Below, piece after piece: positions 1-8,113 of a stretch of DNA of 30,693 nt (within the stretch, counting starts at the first letter, position 1; each line of letters begins with the position of its first letter). The notes beneath the pieces were generated by a model. The model had not been told where the DNA came from. It made no database searches and worked only from the letters and a program-made list of their open reading frames with translations. The DNA comes from CAYZZU01 sp964483105 (lineage in GTDB: Bacteria; CG2-30-53-67), in the NCBI GenBank assembly GCA_964483105.1, contig CAYZZU010000028.1, positions 1-30,693 on the forward strand, written 5' to 3'. Made by a program: the position numbers and the translations under genes.

Positions 1-214
1 TGCGCCCCCTGAAGATCCGATCAAAAGGTTTGCCGGACGGGAAGCAGAGCCGGAAACCAGGGAAGGAAAAATTTTGCCTGGCACCAATCTCCCCCCAATC
101 TCCCCTTATCAGAGACAGTGCCTTTTCAAGTCTGATAATTTAAAAATCTTTCCGTTATTATGGAAGGTTTCCTCTCCTTCTGTATTGTGCCAACCATTAT
201 ACTCGGTTTTTGCC
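1..214. other. Gene-free left edge upstream of rnfA
   Basis: I see no convincing gene here. One plus-strand frame is open from the window edge into rnfA, but its translation is low-complexity and does not resemble an Rnf subunit. The stretch is partly AT-rich and carries a 10-bp direct repeat (CAATCTCCCC) at 85-94 and 96-105. In the usual rnfCDGEAB order, rnfE would lie just left of rnfA; it is not visible, so any other rnf genes are either beyond the window or elsewhere. Confidence 0.5.
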
Positions 215-243
215 TTGACTTTTTTATGGACTAAACCTAATAT
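215..243 (+). promoter_or_regulatory. Sigma-70-type promoter of rnfAB
   Basis: TTGACT at 215-220 and TAATAT at 238-243 are separated by exactly 17 bp, a near-consensus housekeeping promoter. Transcription would begin near 250, giving a leader of about 25 nt that holds the AAGGAG ribosome site (263-268) before the rnfA ATG at 275. This allows rnfAB to be transcribed independently of any upstream rnf genes. Confidence 0.65.
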
Positions 244-274
244 GTCAAAGACTTATCCTTCGAAGGAGCCGGAA

Positions 275-853
275 ATGTTTCAGATTTTCCTTTTGATCGT
301 CGGAGCGATCCTGGTCAACAATTTCGTCTTGGCCCGTTTCCTGGGGATCTGCCCCTTCCTCGGGGTCTCCCGGAAGGTGGAGACGGCCCTGGGAATGGGG
401 ATGGCGGTGATCTTCGTGATGACGGTCGCCTCGGTGGCAACCTATTTTGTCCAGCACTATCTCCTTGTCCCTTACGGGATCGAATATCTTCAGACGATCA
501 CCTTTATCCTCGTGATCGCCGCTCTGGTCCAGTTCGTGGAGATGGTGATTCAAAAGACCAGCCCGGCTCTTTACGGTTCACTGGGGATCTATCTTCCCCT
601 GATTACGACCAACTGCGCGGTGCTGGGGGTGGCGATCCTGAACGTCCAGAAGGACTTCCACTTTATCGAGACCACGGTCTTCGGGTTCGCCGCATCGGTC
701 GGATTTACCCTGGCCCTGGTTCTTTTCGCGGGACTGCGGGAACGGATCGACTTGGCGAGGGTCCCCGAAACATTTCGCGGAACCCCGATCGGGCTGATTA
801 CTGCAGGACTTCTTTCCCTGGCGTTTATGGGATTTTCAGGTCTCGTGAAATAA
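275..853 (+). CDS. rnfA: Rnf electron transport complex subunit A
   Basis: RnfA is an integral membrane subunit of the ion-translocating ferredoxin:NAD+ oxidoreductase (Rnf; related to NqrE of Na+-NQR). The 192-residue product matches the usual family length of about 193. It begins MFQIFLLIVGAILVNNFVLA and contains FLGICPFLGVSRK, then ITTNCAVLGVAIL, both typical of RnfA/RnfE-type proteins; these paired Cys regions hold the membrane iron-sulfur centre in the family. About six hydrophobic helices are evident. The start at 275 is chosen because AAGGAG lies 6 bp upstream. The reading frame is open further upstream, but that extension is not RnfA-like and includes the promoter. rnfB follows after 19 bp, so the two are co-transcribed. 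Confidence 0.93.
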   Translation: MFQIFLLIVGAILVNNFVLARFLGICPFLGVSRKVETALGMGMAVIFVMTVASVATYFVQHYLLVPYGIEYLQTITFILVIAALVQFVEMVIQKTSPALYGSLGIYLPLITTNCAVLGVAILNVQKDFHFIETTVFGFAASVGFTLALVLFAGLRERIDLARVPETFRGTPIGLITAGLLSLAFMGFSGLVK

Positions 854-872
854 TGGAAAAGAGAGGTGAACG

Positions 873-1874
873 ATGTGGGCGGCCATCCTGAGCCTGGGCG
901 GCCTGGGTGTCTTCGCGGGGCTGAGTCTCGGTATTGCATCCAGGAAATTTGCTGTGGAGGTGGATCCGAGAGAACAGGCCATTGCCCGGGCGCTTCCCGG
1001 CGCTAACTGTGGTGCCTGCGGCTTTCCTGGATGCAGTGGTATGGCGGCGGCCATGGCCAAGGGGACGGCGCCGATCAGCGCTTGTCCGGTGGGTGGGGCT
1101 GAAACCGTGAAGGTGATCGCCGGGATTCTCGGAGTGGAGGCTGAGACCCAAGAGCCGGTTGTGGCGCGCCTTCTTTGTAAGGGAGGACGCAGAGAGGCGG
1201 GTGAGAAATCCGTTTATCATGGTGTCTCCGACTGTCGGGCGGCGGCCCTGGTTTCCGGCGGGAGCAAGGCCTGTGCTTACGGCTGTCTCGGGTTTGGGAC
1301 CTGCGCCCGGTCGTGTCCTTTTGACGCCATTACCATGAGCCTTGATGGTTTGCCGGTTATCGACGAGAAAAAATGCACCAGTTGCGGTAGTTGTGTGGCG
1401 GCCTGTCCGAAAAAGATCATCCGTCTCCTTCCGGTTGAGAAGAAGGTGACCGTGCTGTGCAGTTCACATGATAAAGGGGCTGCGGTCAAGAAGAAGTGTT
1501 CCGTAGGGTGTATCGGATGTAGTCTCTGCAAAAAGGTCTGCCCCTTCAACGCCATTGAGATGGACCGTTTTCTGGCACGGGTTATCCCCGAGAACTGCCG
1601 TCAGTGCGGACTCTGTGTGCAGAAATGTCCGACCCGGGTGATCGAGGACCAACTCCAAGGCATCCGGCCCGTGGCCTTCATCCGGGAAGAATGCGACGGC
1701 TGTGCCGAATGCGTTAAGGTCTGTCCCGTGGAGGCGATTCAGGGGGAGGCGGGGAAGCTGCATGGAGTGGATCCGGAGAAATGCGTGGGATGTCGTGCCT
1801 GTCTGGATGTCTGCCCGCTCCACGTGATCGGAATGCGATCCCGTTCCGGGGAGACGGCGCTATCGGGATCGTAG
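873..1874 (+). CDS. rnfB: Rnf electron transport complex subunit B, multi-[4Fe-4S]
   Basis: RnfB is the membrane-anchored iron-sulfur subunit of Rnf that passes electrons from reduced ferredoxin into the complex. The 333-residue product has one N-terminal helix (about 3-22), then the Fes-type domain with C46, C49, C54 and C71 (CGACGFPGC), then six further four-cysteine groups starting near 134, 168, 209, 242, 274 and 304. Proteobacterial RnfB of the E. coli type has only two such ferredoxin groups, whereas acetogen and many deltaproteobacterial RnfBs have more, so this is the long form. The start ATG follows AGAGAGGTG. It is the last gene before a convergent minus-strand gene; I see no clear terminator in the 50 bp between them. 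Confidence 0.93.
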   Translation: MWAAILSLGGLGVFAGLSLGIASRKFAVEVDPREQAIARALPGANCGACGFPGCSGMAAAMAKGTAPISACPVGGAETVKVIAGILGVEAETQEPVVARLLCKGGRREAGEKSVYHGVSDCRAAALVSGGSKACAYGCLGFGTCARSCPFDAITMSLDGLPVIDEKKCTSCGSCVAACPKKIIRLLPVEKKVTVLCSSHDKGAAVKKKCSVGCIGCSLCKKVCPFNAIEMDRFLARVIPENCRQCGLCVQKCPTRVIEDQLQGIRPVAFIREECDGCAECVKVCPVEAIQGEAGKLHGVDPEKCVGCRACLDVCPLHVIGMRSRSGETALSGS

Positions 1875-1924
1875 GCCGGAGCCCGGGTATGGTTTGGAGT
1901 CCTTTCGTGATGTCCTCCGGAACC

Positions 1925-3115
1925 TTAGTTTGTTTTCCTTTGGGTGGAATTATGTCTCAGGAATAGGTTCGGAACCTGAACGCAGAAGATGACCTCTCCC
2001 TCAATCCCGTCCTCAATCCATATTTTTCCCTCATGGAGTTCCACGATCTCCCGGCAGAGACTGAGCCGGTACCGGGCCCTCTTTTCGATATCGACTCCTT
2101 CCGCTTCTCCGGAGAGGATCTTCCGGATCGAATCGCCGGGAAAGGTGTCGCTCCGGAAGAGAATTTCCACTTTTTGTTCACGGGCGAGGGGAAGGATTCC
2201 GATCCGGATGGTTTGGTTCCGGTTGCTCCATTGGATGGCCTCGTGCAGCAGGTTGAAAAAAACCTGTTTCATTCGTGTCTCATCCATATAAACCGGTTTG
2301 ATGCCGGTCGGTGGTTGAAGGTTGATTGTAATTCCCTTCTGGATCGCGACCGGGTAAAGGTTCCTCCGGCATTTTTCAAGGATTGGGTGCATCTCGGTCT
2401 CCACCTCCCGGATCTCGATTTCATCCGTATCCGTATCGAAAAAGGCTAAGTCGAGAAGATCTCCGATCATGGACTGGATCGTTTTCCCCTGCCTGTTGAT
2501 GAGCTCAATGGATAGTAATTGTTTTTCTGACAGGTTGAGGCGTTGCTCCTTGAGGAGCATATGGCAACTGCCGGTCAGGATCATCAGAGGGGTTTCCAGG
2601 TCCTGTGATATGATCTTCAGAAGTTCGTTGTGGATCCGGGTGAGTTCTTCGATTTTTTCCTTTTTCTTGTTCAGAACCGAGAAAGTTTTCTGGAGATCCT
2701 CCGTGATTCGTTGACGTTCCATTTTCGCCCGACTGATATAGAGTGTGCGTACCACGGACTTTCGGAGCATACCTAAATCGACCGGTTTCAGAAGATAGTC
2801 ATAGGCTCCTTCCTTGAGTGATGCGATTGCCTTGTCCATGTCTTGACGGTGCTCTCCAGTCAGGATGATGACCGGCAGATTCGGATAACCCCGTTTGACT
2901 GCCTGGAGGAGCTCGAAGCCGTTCATGACGGGCATTTCGAAGTCGGTGACGACCAGGTCGATGGGGTTTGTAGAAATCCGCTCCAGCGCGGATCTCCCGT
3001 TCTCGGCGGTAAAGACCCCGTAGCCTTCTGTAATAAAGAAATCCTGAAGAACCTGTATCGCCTTTTCTTCATCATCCACGATCAGGATGTTGATTTGATG
3101 ATTTTCCCTAAACAT
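1925..3115 (-). CDS. Receiver domain fused to degenerate histidine-kinase domain (copy A)
   Basis: This 396-residue protein joins an N-terminal response-regulator receiver (about 8-125) to a kinase-like module (about 155-385). The receiver keeps its acidic pair D14/D15, phosphoacceptor D58, T86 and K110. A probable coiled coil (130-165) leads into a HisKA-like helix, but the H-box reads SQDLETPL with Q171 where the phosphorylated histidine belongs. The N-box reads NLLHEA with E292 in place of the Mg-binding Asn, and the G2 region reads ARYRLSLCREIV instead of a glycine-rich loop. It is therefore probably a pseudokinase output or scaffold controlled by receiver phosphorylation. GGGAG precedes the ATG at 3115, and the paralogue aligns from this start; a longer in-frame start at 3268 overlaps the upstream gene and lacks a ribosome site. 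It is the last gene of the binding-protein/chemoreceptor unit. Confidence 0.8.
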   Translation of the reverse strand: MFRENHQINILIVDDEEKAIQVLQDFFITEGYGVFTAENGRSALERISTNPIDLVVTDFEMPVMNGFELLQAVKRGYPNLPVIILTGEHRQDMDKAIASLKEGAYDYLLKPVDLGMLRKSVVRTLYISRAKMERQRITEDLQKTFSVLNKKKEKIEELTRIHNELLKIISQDLETPLMILTGSCHMLLKEQRLNLSEKQLLSIELINRQGKTIQSMIGDLLDLAFFDTDTDEIEIREVETEMHPILEKCRRNLYPVAIQKGITINLQPPTGIKPVYMDETRMKQVFFNLLHEAIQWSNRNQTIRIGILPLAREQKVEILFRSDTFPGDSIRKILSGEAEGVDIEKRARYRLSLCREIVELHEGKIWIEDGIEGEVIFCVQVPNLFLRHNSTQRKTN

Positions 3116-3209
3116 ACCATCTCCCGAAAATCCGGTGGACCGATATTCCTGAAAGGTTGAGTCAGGGCCATCCCCTGCCTGCGCGAAACCCCGGTTGCGT
3201 TCCTCTTTG

Positions 3210-5606
3210 TCAAAGCTGAAATCTTCGAAATTCTTCCGCAAGATGAAAGGTTTCTTCCGAAAGTTCATTCACCATTTCTTTCATATCAAAAACTCTTTGA
3301 AGGTTCAGCCGGGTGATCTCCTTGATTTTTTCCATGAGTTGAATGATCCGGCTGCTGCCGTGGCTTTGCTGTTGAGATGCCTGGTTGATTTGAGTAATCA
3401 TCTCCATTACCTGTTCGACCGCTTGCGTGATTTGGGAGCTTGCCAGACTTTGCTCCGATGTGGCTCTGGAGACTTGAGAGGCGACTTCCCGGATGGTCTC
3501 CTCCGATTTCCGGATGATCCGGCTGCCCCTGCTGAGTTCACGCGCCGCCTGGAGGATCTCTCTGTTTTTTGAAACCGTATTCTCCATGGCCTCGGTGGCG
3601 ATCCGTGTGCCGGAGGCCTGTTCAACGGTGCTGTTGGCAATCTTCGAGATCATTTCCCGGGTGGATTGCGCACCCTGGGAGATTTTATCCAGGGCATCCT
3701 TGGCCTGAACGGAGAGGGAGACTCCCTGACGAACATGCTTTCTTCCGAGGGTCATTGCCCTGACGGTGGCTTCCGCCTCTTTCTGGATATTCAGGATCAA
3801 TTCTTCAATTTCTCCCGTGGAAGAAGAAGTCCTCTCAGCAAGATTCCGGATTTCATCGGCGACTACTGAAAATCCTTTCCCGTGTTCTCCGGCCTGGGAT
3901 GCCAGGATTGCCGCGTTCAGGGAAAGCAGATTCGTCTGTTCCGTTACATCCTCGATTACCTGGAGAATTTTCCCGATTTCCTTAACATATTTGTCGAGAA
4001 GGGAGAGCCGTCCGGCTACATGATCCATCGACTCCCGTATTTTCTCCATGCCCTCCATGGTTGCCATAACAGCGGTTCTGCCCTCGTTGGAATCCGCAGC
4101 CGTCTGTTCCGAGAGGTGAACCGCCTCTTGGGTTGTCTTTTCGATTTCCTGAATGGAGGCGTTGATCTGGTTCAGTGAAGAGGCGGTTTGATGTGTGGAT
4201 TCGGACAGGGCCTGAAGGTTCGAATCAATCCGTTCGATGGACGACAGCATCTCCTCGACCGATTCGGATGTGTTCTCAACGGTGTTTGAAAGATGAACGG
4301 CGTTCCCTGACACTTCACTGATGGAGTCCGTCATCTTCAGGATGGATGAAGACATTTCTTTCGCGACGGAAGAAAGTTTTTCCATATTGCCCGCGACCTC
4401 TTCGATGGACGTTCCCATACCGCGGAGGGTTATGAAGGTCTCTTCGGTCGTATGCGACTGGATTTCCGAACCTTCAGCCAGTTGATCCGAGAGATCGGAG
4501 GTTTTTTGAGTCACCTGAACAGCCTTCTGGGAAGTTTTCTGAATTCCGGAAACCAACGTCCGGAGATCTGCGACCATCCGGTTGAGCGCTTTCCCAAGGG
4601 CGCCGACCTCATCGCTTCCCCGGCTGACCACGTGCCGGGTCAGATCGCCCCGGGCGATCACCTGGGCAAAGTTTACACCTTGAATCAGGGGCTCCGATAT
4701 CCTTCCGGCAAGGAAGAACCCGATGAGAATGGCGACCAATACCGAAAACAGGAGAATTCCGGAAAGCACCATCCAGGCTTTTCCTTTTGCCTTCTCAAGA
4801 CCCTCAATATTTCTCGAGATCAGGAGATGCCCCAATATACTGTGGTCCTGCCGGGTCAGAGGCACACTCTTGAGCAGGTAGGGTGTTTTCCCCAGCATTG
4901 TCTGAGTGAAGTCGCTCCGGAAAACAGAGGGGTCATGCTCCAGGTATTGCTCGAGTTTTTCCGCATCCCGTCTGTTCAGAGAAGAGGCGATCATTCCCGA
5001 GGGGGTGACAAAGCTGATTTCGGTTCCGCTCAACCTTTTGAATTGCTCCGCGAGGTCCTTGTTCAGTAATATTCCCGCGATGATCGTTCCCATGGTTTCA
5101 CCATCCTTTTGAATGGGGCCGATGGCGAAAATAACGGGTGTTTTCCAAATCATCTGGATCTCCACGGAGAGGACGCCCCGGAGCGCTTTTTGAAGAAGGT
5201 TTCCGGGTAGGACGCCCGACTCCTTCTTCAATGTTGCGGTCCGGCCGGACAGGATCTTCCCTTCCAGGTCCGTTACGAGAAGAAGATTGAGGTCGAAGGC
5301 CTTGTAGATTTCATCCAGTGTCTCTGTCAGACGATGGGTATCACCGGTCAGCGAGGCGATGTAGGCGGCGTCGATAATCTGCTGATCGCGGACAAAGAGT
5401 TGGACGTAATTTCTTGACTTGTTCTTGTATTCTTCGAGGAGGCTGGTTTGATAATTGGCGAGACTCTGAATCTGCCTTTTTTCCTGTTCCGCGCCTTGTT
5501 TCTGAATGATCCTCAGAACGAAAAAGAGGGTGACGGCCATTTGAATTGAGATGATCAGGGCAAAGCTCAAAGTAAGTTTCTGACGGATTTTCAGTCTTCC
5601 AAACAT
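3210..5606 (-). CDS. Methyl-accepting chemotaxis protein with extracytoplasmic sensor domain
   Basis: This is a transmembrane chemoreceptor of 798 residues. TM1 lies at about 11-33 and TM2 at about 277-300; the roughly 240-residue periplasmic region between them looks like a double-Cache-type sensor (VTDLEGKILSG, then FVTPSGMIASS). HAMP follows at about 301-353, then a long coiled-coil signalling domain. The conserved hairpin tip near 556-592 reads EQTNLLSLNAAILASQAGEH and continues into GKGFSVVADEIRNLAERT, so CheA/CheW coupling should be possible. No CheR/CheB pentapeptide tether is present at the C-terminus. The ATG at 5606 is 7 bp after the stop of the binding-protein gene, with GAGAG upstream; a TTG at 5630 is a weaker alternative. 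Ligand is unknown; the adjacent secreted binding protein is the obvious candidate partner. Confidence 0.92.
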   Translation of the reverse strand: MFGRLKIRQKLTLSFALIISIQMAVTLFFVLRIIQKQGAEQEKRQIQSLANYQTSLLEEYKNKSRNYVQLFVRDQQIIDAAYIASLTGDTHRLTETLDEIYKAFDLNLLLVTDLEGKILSGRTATLKKESGVLPGNLLQKALRGVLSVEIQMIWKTPVIFAIGPIQKDGETMGTIIAGILLNKDLAEQFKRLSGTEISFVTPSGMIASSLNRRDAEKLEQYLEHDPSVFRSDFTQTMLGKTPYLLKSVPLTRQDHSILGHLLISRNIEGLEKAKGKAWMVLSGILLFSVLVAILIGFFLAGRISEPLIQGVNFAQVIARGDLTRHVVSRGSDEVGALGKALNRMVADLRTLVSGIQKTSQKAVQVTQKTSDLSDQLAEGSEIQSHTTEETFITLRGMGTSIEEVAGNMEKLSSVAKEMSSSILKMTDSISEVSGNAVHLSNTVENTSESVEEMLSSIERIDSNLQALSESTHQTASSLNQINASIQEIEKTTQEAVHLSEQTAADSNEGRTAVMATMEGMEKIRESMDHVAGRLSLLDKYVKEIGKILQVIEDVTEQTNLLSLNAAILASQAGEHGKGFSVVADEIRNLAERTSSSTGEIEELILNIQKEAEATVRAMTLGRKHVRQGVSLSVQAKDALDKISQGAQSTREMISKIANSTVEQASGTRIATEAMENTVSKNREILQAARELSRGSRIIRKSEETIREVASQVSRATSEQSLASSQITQAVEQVMEMITQINQASQQQSHGSSRIIQLMEKIKEITRLNLQRVFDMKEMVNELSEETFHLAEEFRRFQL

Positions 5607-5613
5607 GAATCTC

Positions 5614-6456
5614 TCAACGGGGGCCTTCAATGTCCTGGATGGTGAAGGCGTTTCTTCTTACGATCGTCTGGCCCTCGGGACTCAGCACAAAGTCGATGAA
5701 CCGTTTTACCTGTTGATTCGGGGTTCCGTGCGTCACAAAGTAAAGAGGTCTGTAGTAGGGGTATTCTCCACTTCGGATGCTGTCGAGGTTTGGGAGAATT
5801 CCCTGAACCTTCAAAATTTTGACCTTCCGGACACGCGCGCTGGCTATGCCGGTGACGGCAATGGCGTAGGGGTTGTTCTCCACCTCTTTTTCCACTTCAG
5901 AGCTGCTTAATAGTTCAATTCTTTTCCGGGCATAATCGCTACCTTTCGGAAGGAACATTTCTCTGAACATGAGGCCGACACCGGAAATCGGGCTTCTCCG
6001 GCTCACGATGATGATGGCCTTGTCTCTTGCCCCGACAGTCTTCCAATTTCGAATCTTGCCGGTGAAAATTTTGATGAGTTGCACCCTTGTGAGATCCGAT
6101 ACGGGATTGGATGGGTTCACAATAAAAACCAGGGCGTCATACGCGACTTTGACCAGATTCCCGTTTTGTTGCTCTTCTTCTTTCAGAAGATGGCGGCAAG
6201 TCCCTCCGAAGTCCGACCTTCCGGCAAGAGCCGAACGGATTCCCGCGGTCGCTCCCCCGCCATGTATGATGATCCGAATTCCTGTTTTTAGTCGGTAAGC
6301 CTCGGCCATTTCCTGCATGAAGGATTTCTTGATGACCCCGCATCCGACGTATTTGAGTGTTTCATTGGAATCCGGAGATGTTTCTCCGGCATGTACCGGC
6401 CCGAAAGCAAGCAGAAGAAGCGCAACACTGATCAACAGATATGAAAGTTTTTTCAT
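5614..6456 (-). CDS. Secreted PstS-like (PBP-like type 2) substrate-binding protein
   Basis: This 280-residue protein resembles phosphate ABC transporter substrate-binding proteins. A signal peptide (MKKLSYLLIS plus a hydrophobic core) probably ends at VHA-23. PstS-like segments follow: IIIHGGGATAGIRSALAGRS continuing to DFGG (about 62-85), the anion-loop region, then LIKIFTGKIRNWKTVG (about 127-142) and SRRSPISGVG. No pstCAB transport genes are nearby; the gene is followed 7 bp later by a chemoreceptor, which suggests a sensing rather than transport role. Phosphate is the family default ligand, but other anions or small metabolites cannot be excluded. The start at 6456 is set by the signal peptide and GAGAG upstream; the frame extends to 6528 without signal-like sequence. 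A sigma-54-type promoter lies about 96 bp upstream. Confidence 0.85.
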   Translation of the reverse strand: MKKLSYLLISVALLLLAFGPVHAGETSPDSNETLKYVGCGVIKKSFMQEMAEAYRLKTGIRIIIHGGGATAGIRSALAGRSDFGGTCRHLLKEEEQQNGNLVKVAYDALVFIVNPSNPVSDLTRVQLIKIFTGKIRNWKTVGARDKAIIIVSRRSPISGVGLMFREMFLPKGSDYARKRIELLSSSEVEKEVENNPYAIAVTGIASARVRKVKILKVQGILPNLDSIRSGEYPYYRPLYFVTHGTPNQQVKRFIDFVLSPEGQTIVRRNAFTIQDIEGPR

Positions 6457-6551
6457 AACGTTTTCTCTCTCTTCCCGGGAATGGTCCCCTGTATGGCTGT
6501 GTAACATTCGGGGTGCAAAAAAGTCCAAACCACTCCATCCATTCTATTGGA

Positions 6552-6567
6552 TGCAAGATAGATGCCA
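6552..6567 (-). promoter_or_regulatory. Sigma-54-type promoter before the binding-protein/chemoreceptor unit
   Basis: Read on the minus strand, the 16-mer TGGCATCTATCTTGCA matches the RpoN consensus TGGCAC-N5-TTGCW at every key base except C to T at the sixth position, with the diagnostic GG-N10-GC spacing intact. The predicted start is near 6541, leaving an 85-nt leader before the binding-protein ATG at 6456. Sigma-54 promoters need an enhancer-binding activator; a 16-bp palindrome about 82 bp upstream of the predicted start (6616-6631) is a candidate site. Confidence 0.6.
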
Positions 6568-6615
6568 TAAAAACAGGGGCGAATGGTGCAAAATATGGCG
6601 ATTTCGGCCATGGTC

Positions 6616-6631
6616 TGTACATATTCGTACA
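6616..6631. promoter_or_regulatory. Palindrome TGTAC-N6-GTACA upstream of the sigma-54-type promoter
   Basis: TGTACATATTCGTACA is a perfect 5+5 inverted repeat with a 6-bp spacer. It is centred about 82 bp upstream of the start predicted from the sigma-54-type element, a usual distance for an enhancer-binding protein site. No activator gene is visible in the window, so the regulator is unknown. Confidence 0.35.
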
Positions 6632-6733
6632 TCTGCCTCGAGTCTTGTGTTCCGATTTGTCCGGACTGCGAAATGAAATAATGAGAGGGGAACTTGGGTC
6701 AGGAAACTATTGCGATCGGATGGAGGTGGAACC

Positions 6734-7900
6734 TCATTTCCCGGAACCGGGCTTCAGGAAGAGATTGGGAACCTGGACACAAAAAATCACTTCCCCTTCA
6801 ATCCCTTTTTCCACCCAGATCTTTCCTTGGTGGAGCTCCACGATCTCACGGCACAGGGAGAGCCGGTACCGGGTTTTTTTCTCGATGATCGCTTCTTCCT
6901 CGCCGGACAGGGCTTTTGCCGCTGAGTCCATGGAAACGGTGACGCTTCGAAGCAGGATTTCCACCTTCTGATCATGAGGAAGGGGAAGGATGCCGATCCG
7001 GATGGCCCGATTCCGGTCGCTCCACAAAATGGCCTGGTACAGGAGGTTAAAGAAGACCTGCTTGATCTTGCCCTCATCCGCATAGACCGGTCTGAGCCCC
7101 GAAGGAGGCTGGAGATCGATGGAAACTCCCCGCTGGCTCGCCACCGGATAGAGATTGCGTCTGCATTTGTCCAGGATAGCGTGGAGGCCGGTTTCCACCT
7201 TACGGATCCGGACCGGTCCGATCTCGACAAGAGCCAGGTCCAGCAGGTCCCCGATGATGTTCTGAATATTCTCCCCGTTTCTGCTGATCTGTTCGATCGC
7301 CTCCCGTTGTTTTTCAGACAGGCCGGTTCCCTCTTCCTTGATGAGCATTTTGCAGCTTCCGGTCAGAATCGTCAGAGGGGCCTCCAGGTCCTGGGAGATG
7401 ATCTCCAGGAGGTCGTTATGGATGCGGGTCAACTCTTCGAGTTTTTCACTCTTTTTGTTCAGCGCATCGTGAGCATCCTGAAGCGCCTGGTTCAGTTGGC
7501 GGCTTTCCTTCCGGGTCTGACTGAGGTGCAGGGCCGTGAACGCCGATTTTCTCAATGTGGAAAGATCGACGGGTTTGAGCAGATAGTCGTAAGCCCCTTC
7601 CTTGAGGGAAGCGATGGCCTTGTCCATATCCTCACGGTACTGACCGGTCAGCATAATCACCGGAAGATCTGGGTAACCCCGGTTGACGGCCTGGAGAAGT
7701 TCAAAGCCGTTCATGATGGGCATTTCGAAGTCGGTGATGACCAGGTCAATAGGGGTCGATTCAATACATTTCAGCGCGGTTTGCCCATTTTCCGCCGTGA
7801 ACACCCGGAATCCTTCCAACTCAAAAAGATCCTGGATGATCTGGGAAGCCCTCTCTTCGTCATCCACGATCAGGATGTTCGACTTTCCCCTCTGCTCCAT
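6734..7900 (-). CDS. Receiver domain fused to degenerate histidine-kinase domain (copy B)
   Basis: This is a 388-residue paralogue of the gene at 1925-3115 with the same architecture. The receiver is intact (D13/D14, D57 in ITDFEMP, T85, K109). The kinase-like part again lacks catalytic residues: SQDLEAPL with Q170 at the H-box, NLLYQA with Q289 at the N-box Asn, no DxGxG at G1, and TRYRLSLCREIV at G2. The same substitutions in both copies argue for retained function rather than random decay. The ATG at 7900 is preceded by AGAGG, and the N-terminus matches the paralogue; a start at 7939 has no ribosome site. It is upstream of, and on the same strand as, the binding-protein gene, but 277 bp and a separate promoter lie between them. 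Confidence 0.8.
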   Translation of the reverse strand: MEQRGKSNILIVDDEERASQIIQDLFELEGFRVFTAENGQTALKCIESTPIDLVITDFEMPIMNGFELLQAVNRGYPDLPVIMLTGQYREDMDKAIASLKEGAYDYLLKPVDLSTLRKSAFTALHLSQTRKESRQLNQALQDAHDALNKKSEKLEELTRIHNDLLEIISQDLEAPLTILTGSCKMLIKEEGTGLSEKQREAIEQISRNGENIQNIIGDLLDLALVEIGPVRIRKVETGLHAILDKCRRNLYPVASQRGVSIDLQPPSGLRPVYADEGKIKQVFFNLLYQAILWSDRNRAIRIGILPLPHDQKVEILLRSVTVSMDSAAKALSGEEEAIIEKKTRYRLSLCREIVELHQGKIWVEKGIEGEVIFCVQVPNLFLKPGSGK

Positions 7901-8113
7901 GCCGGCCTCTGAGTTTTTCCATGAGCGTAACATAACCATTTCGGGATTGTAAAGGGCTGAATACTCCCCGAATCCGGCGTGTCGTGATGTCCGGACCCCC
8001 TCTGTTGAGAAATTCAGGGGTATTCTTTATCCGTCAGGATCACGAAATAACTTTTGTTCTTTTGAGTGCCGCTGGATTTTTGCTGCTGGGGAGCTGTTCC
8101 CGTTTTGTCGCCT

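Noticed and set aside
74..274. N-terminal extension of rnfA from an ATG at 74
   Set aside because: It adds 67 residues that do not resemble RnfA, has no ribosome site, and would read through the promoter; the 275 start gives the normal 192-residue protein.
1875..1924. Terminator between rnfB and the convergent gene
   Set aside because: Only a widely spaced 6-bp inverted repeat (CCGGAG/CTCCGG) is present, without a compact stem or T-run.
3116..3268. Longer start for receiver/pseudokinase copy A
   Set aside because: It overlaps the chemoreceptor gene, lacks a ribosome site, and the paralogue aligns only from 3115.
7901..8113. Promoter upstream of receiver/pseudokinase copy B
   Set aside because: No pair with acceptable -35, -10 and spacing and no GG-N10-GC element was found; transcription may come from the upstream DedA gene.
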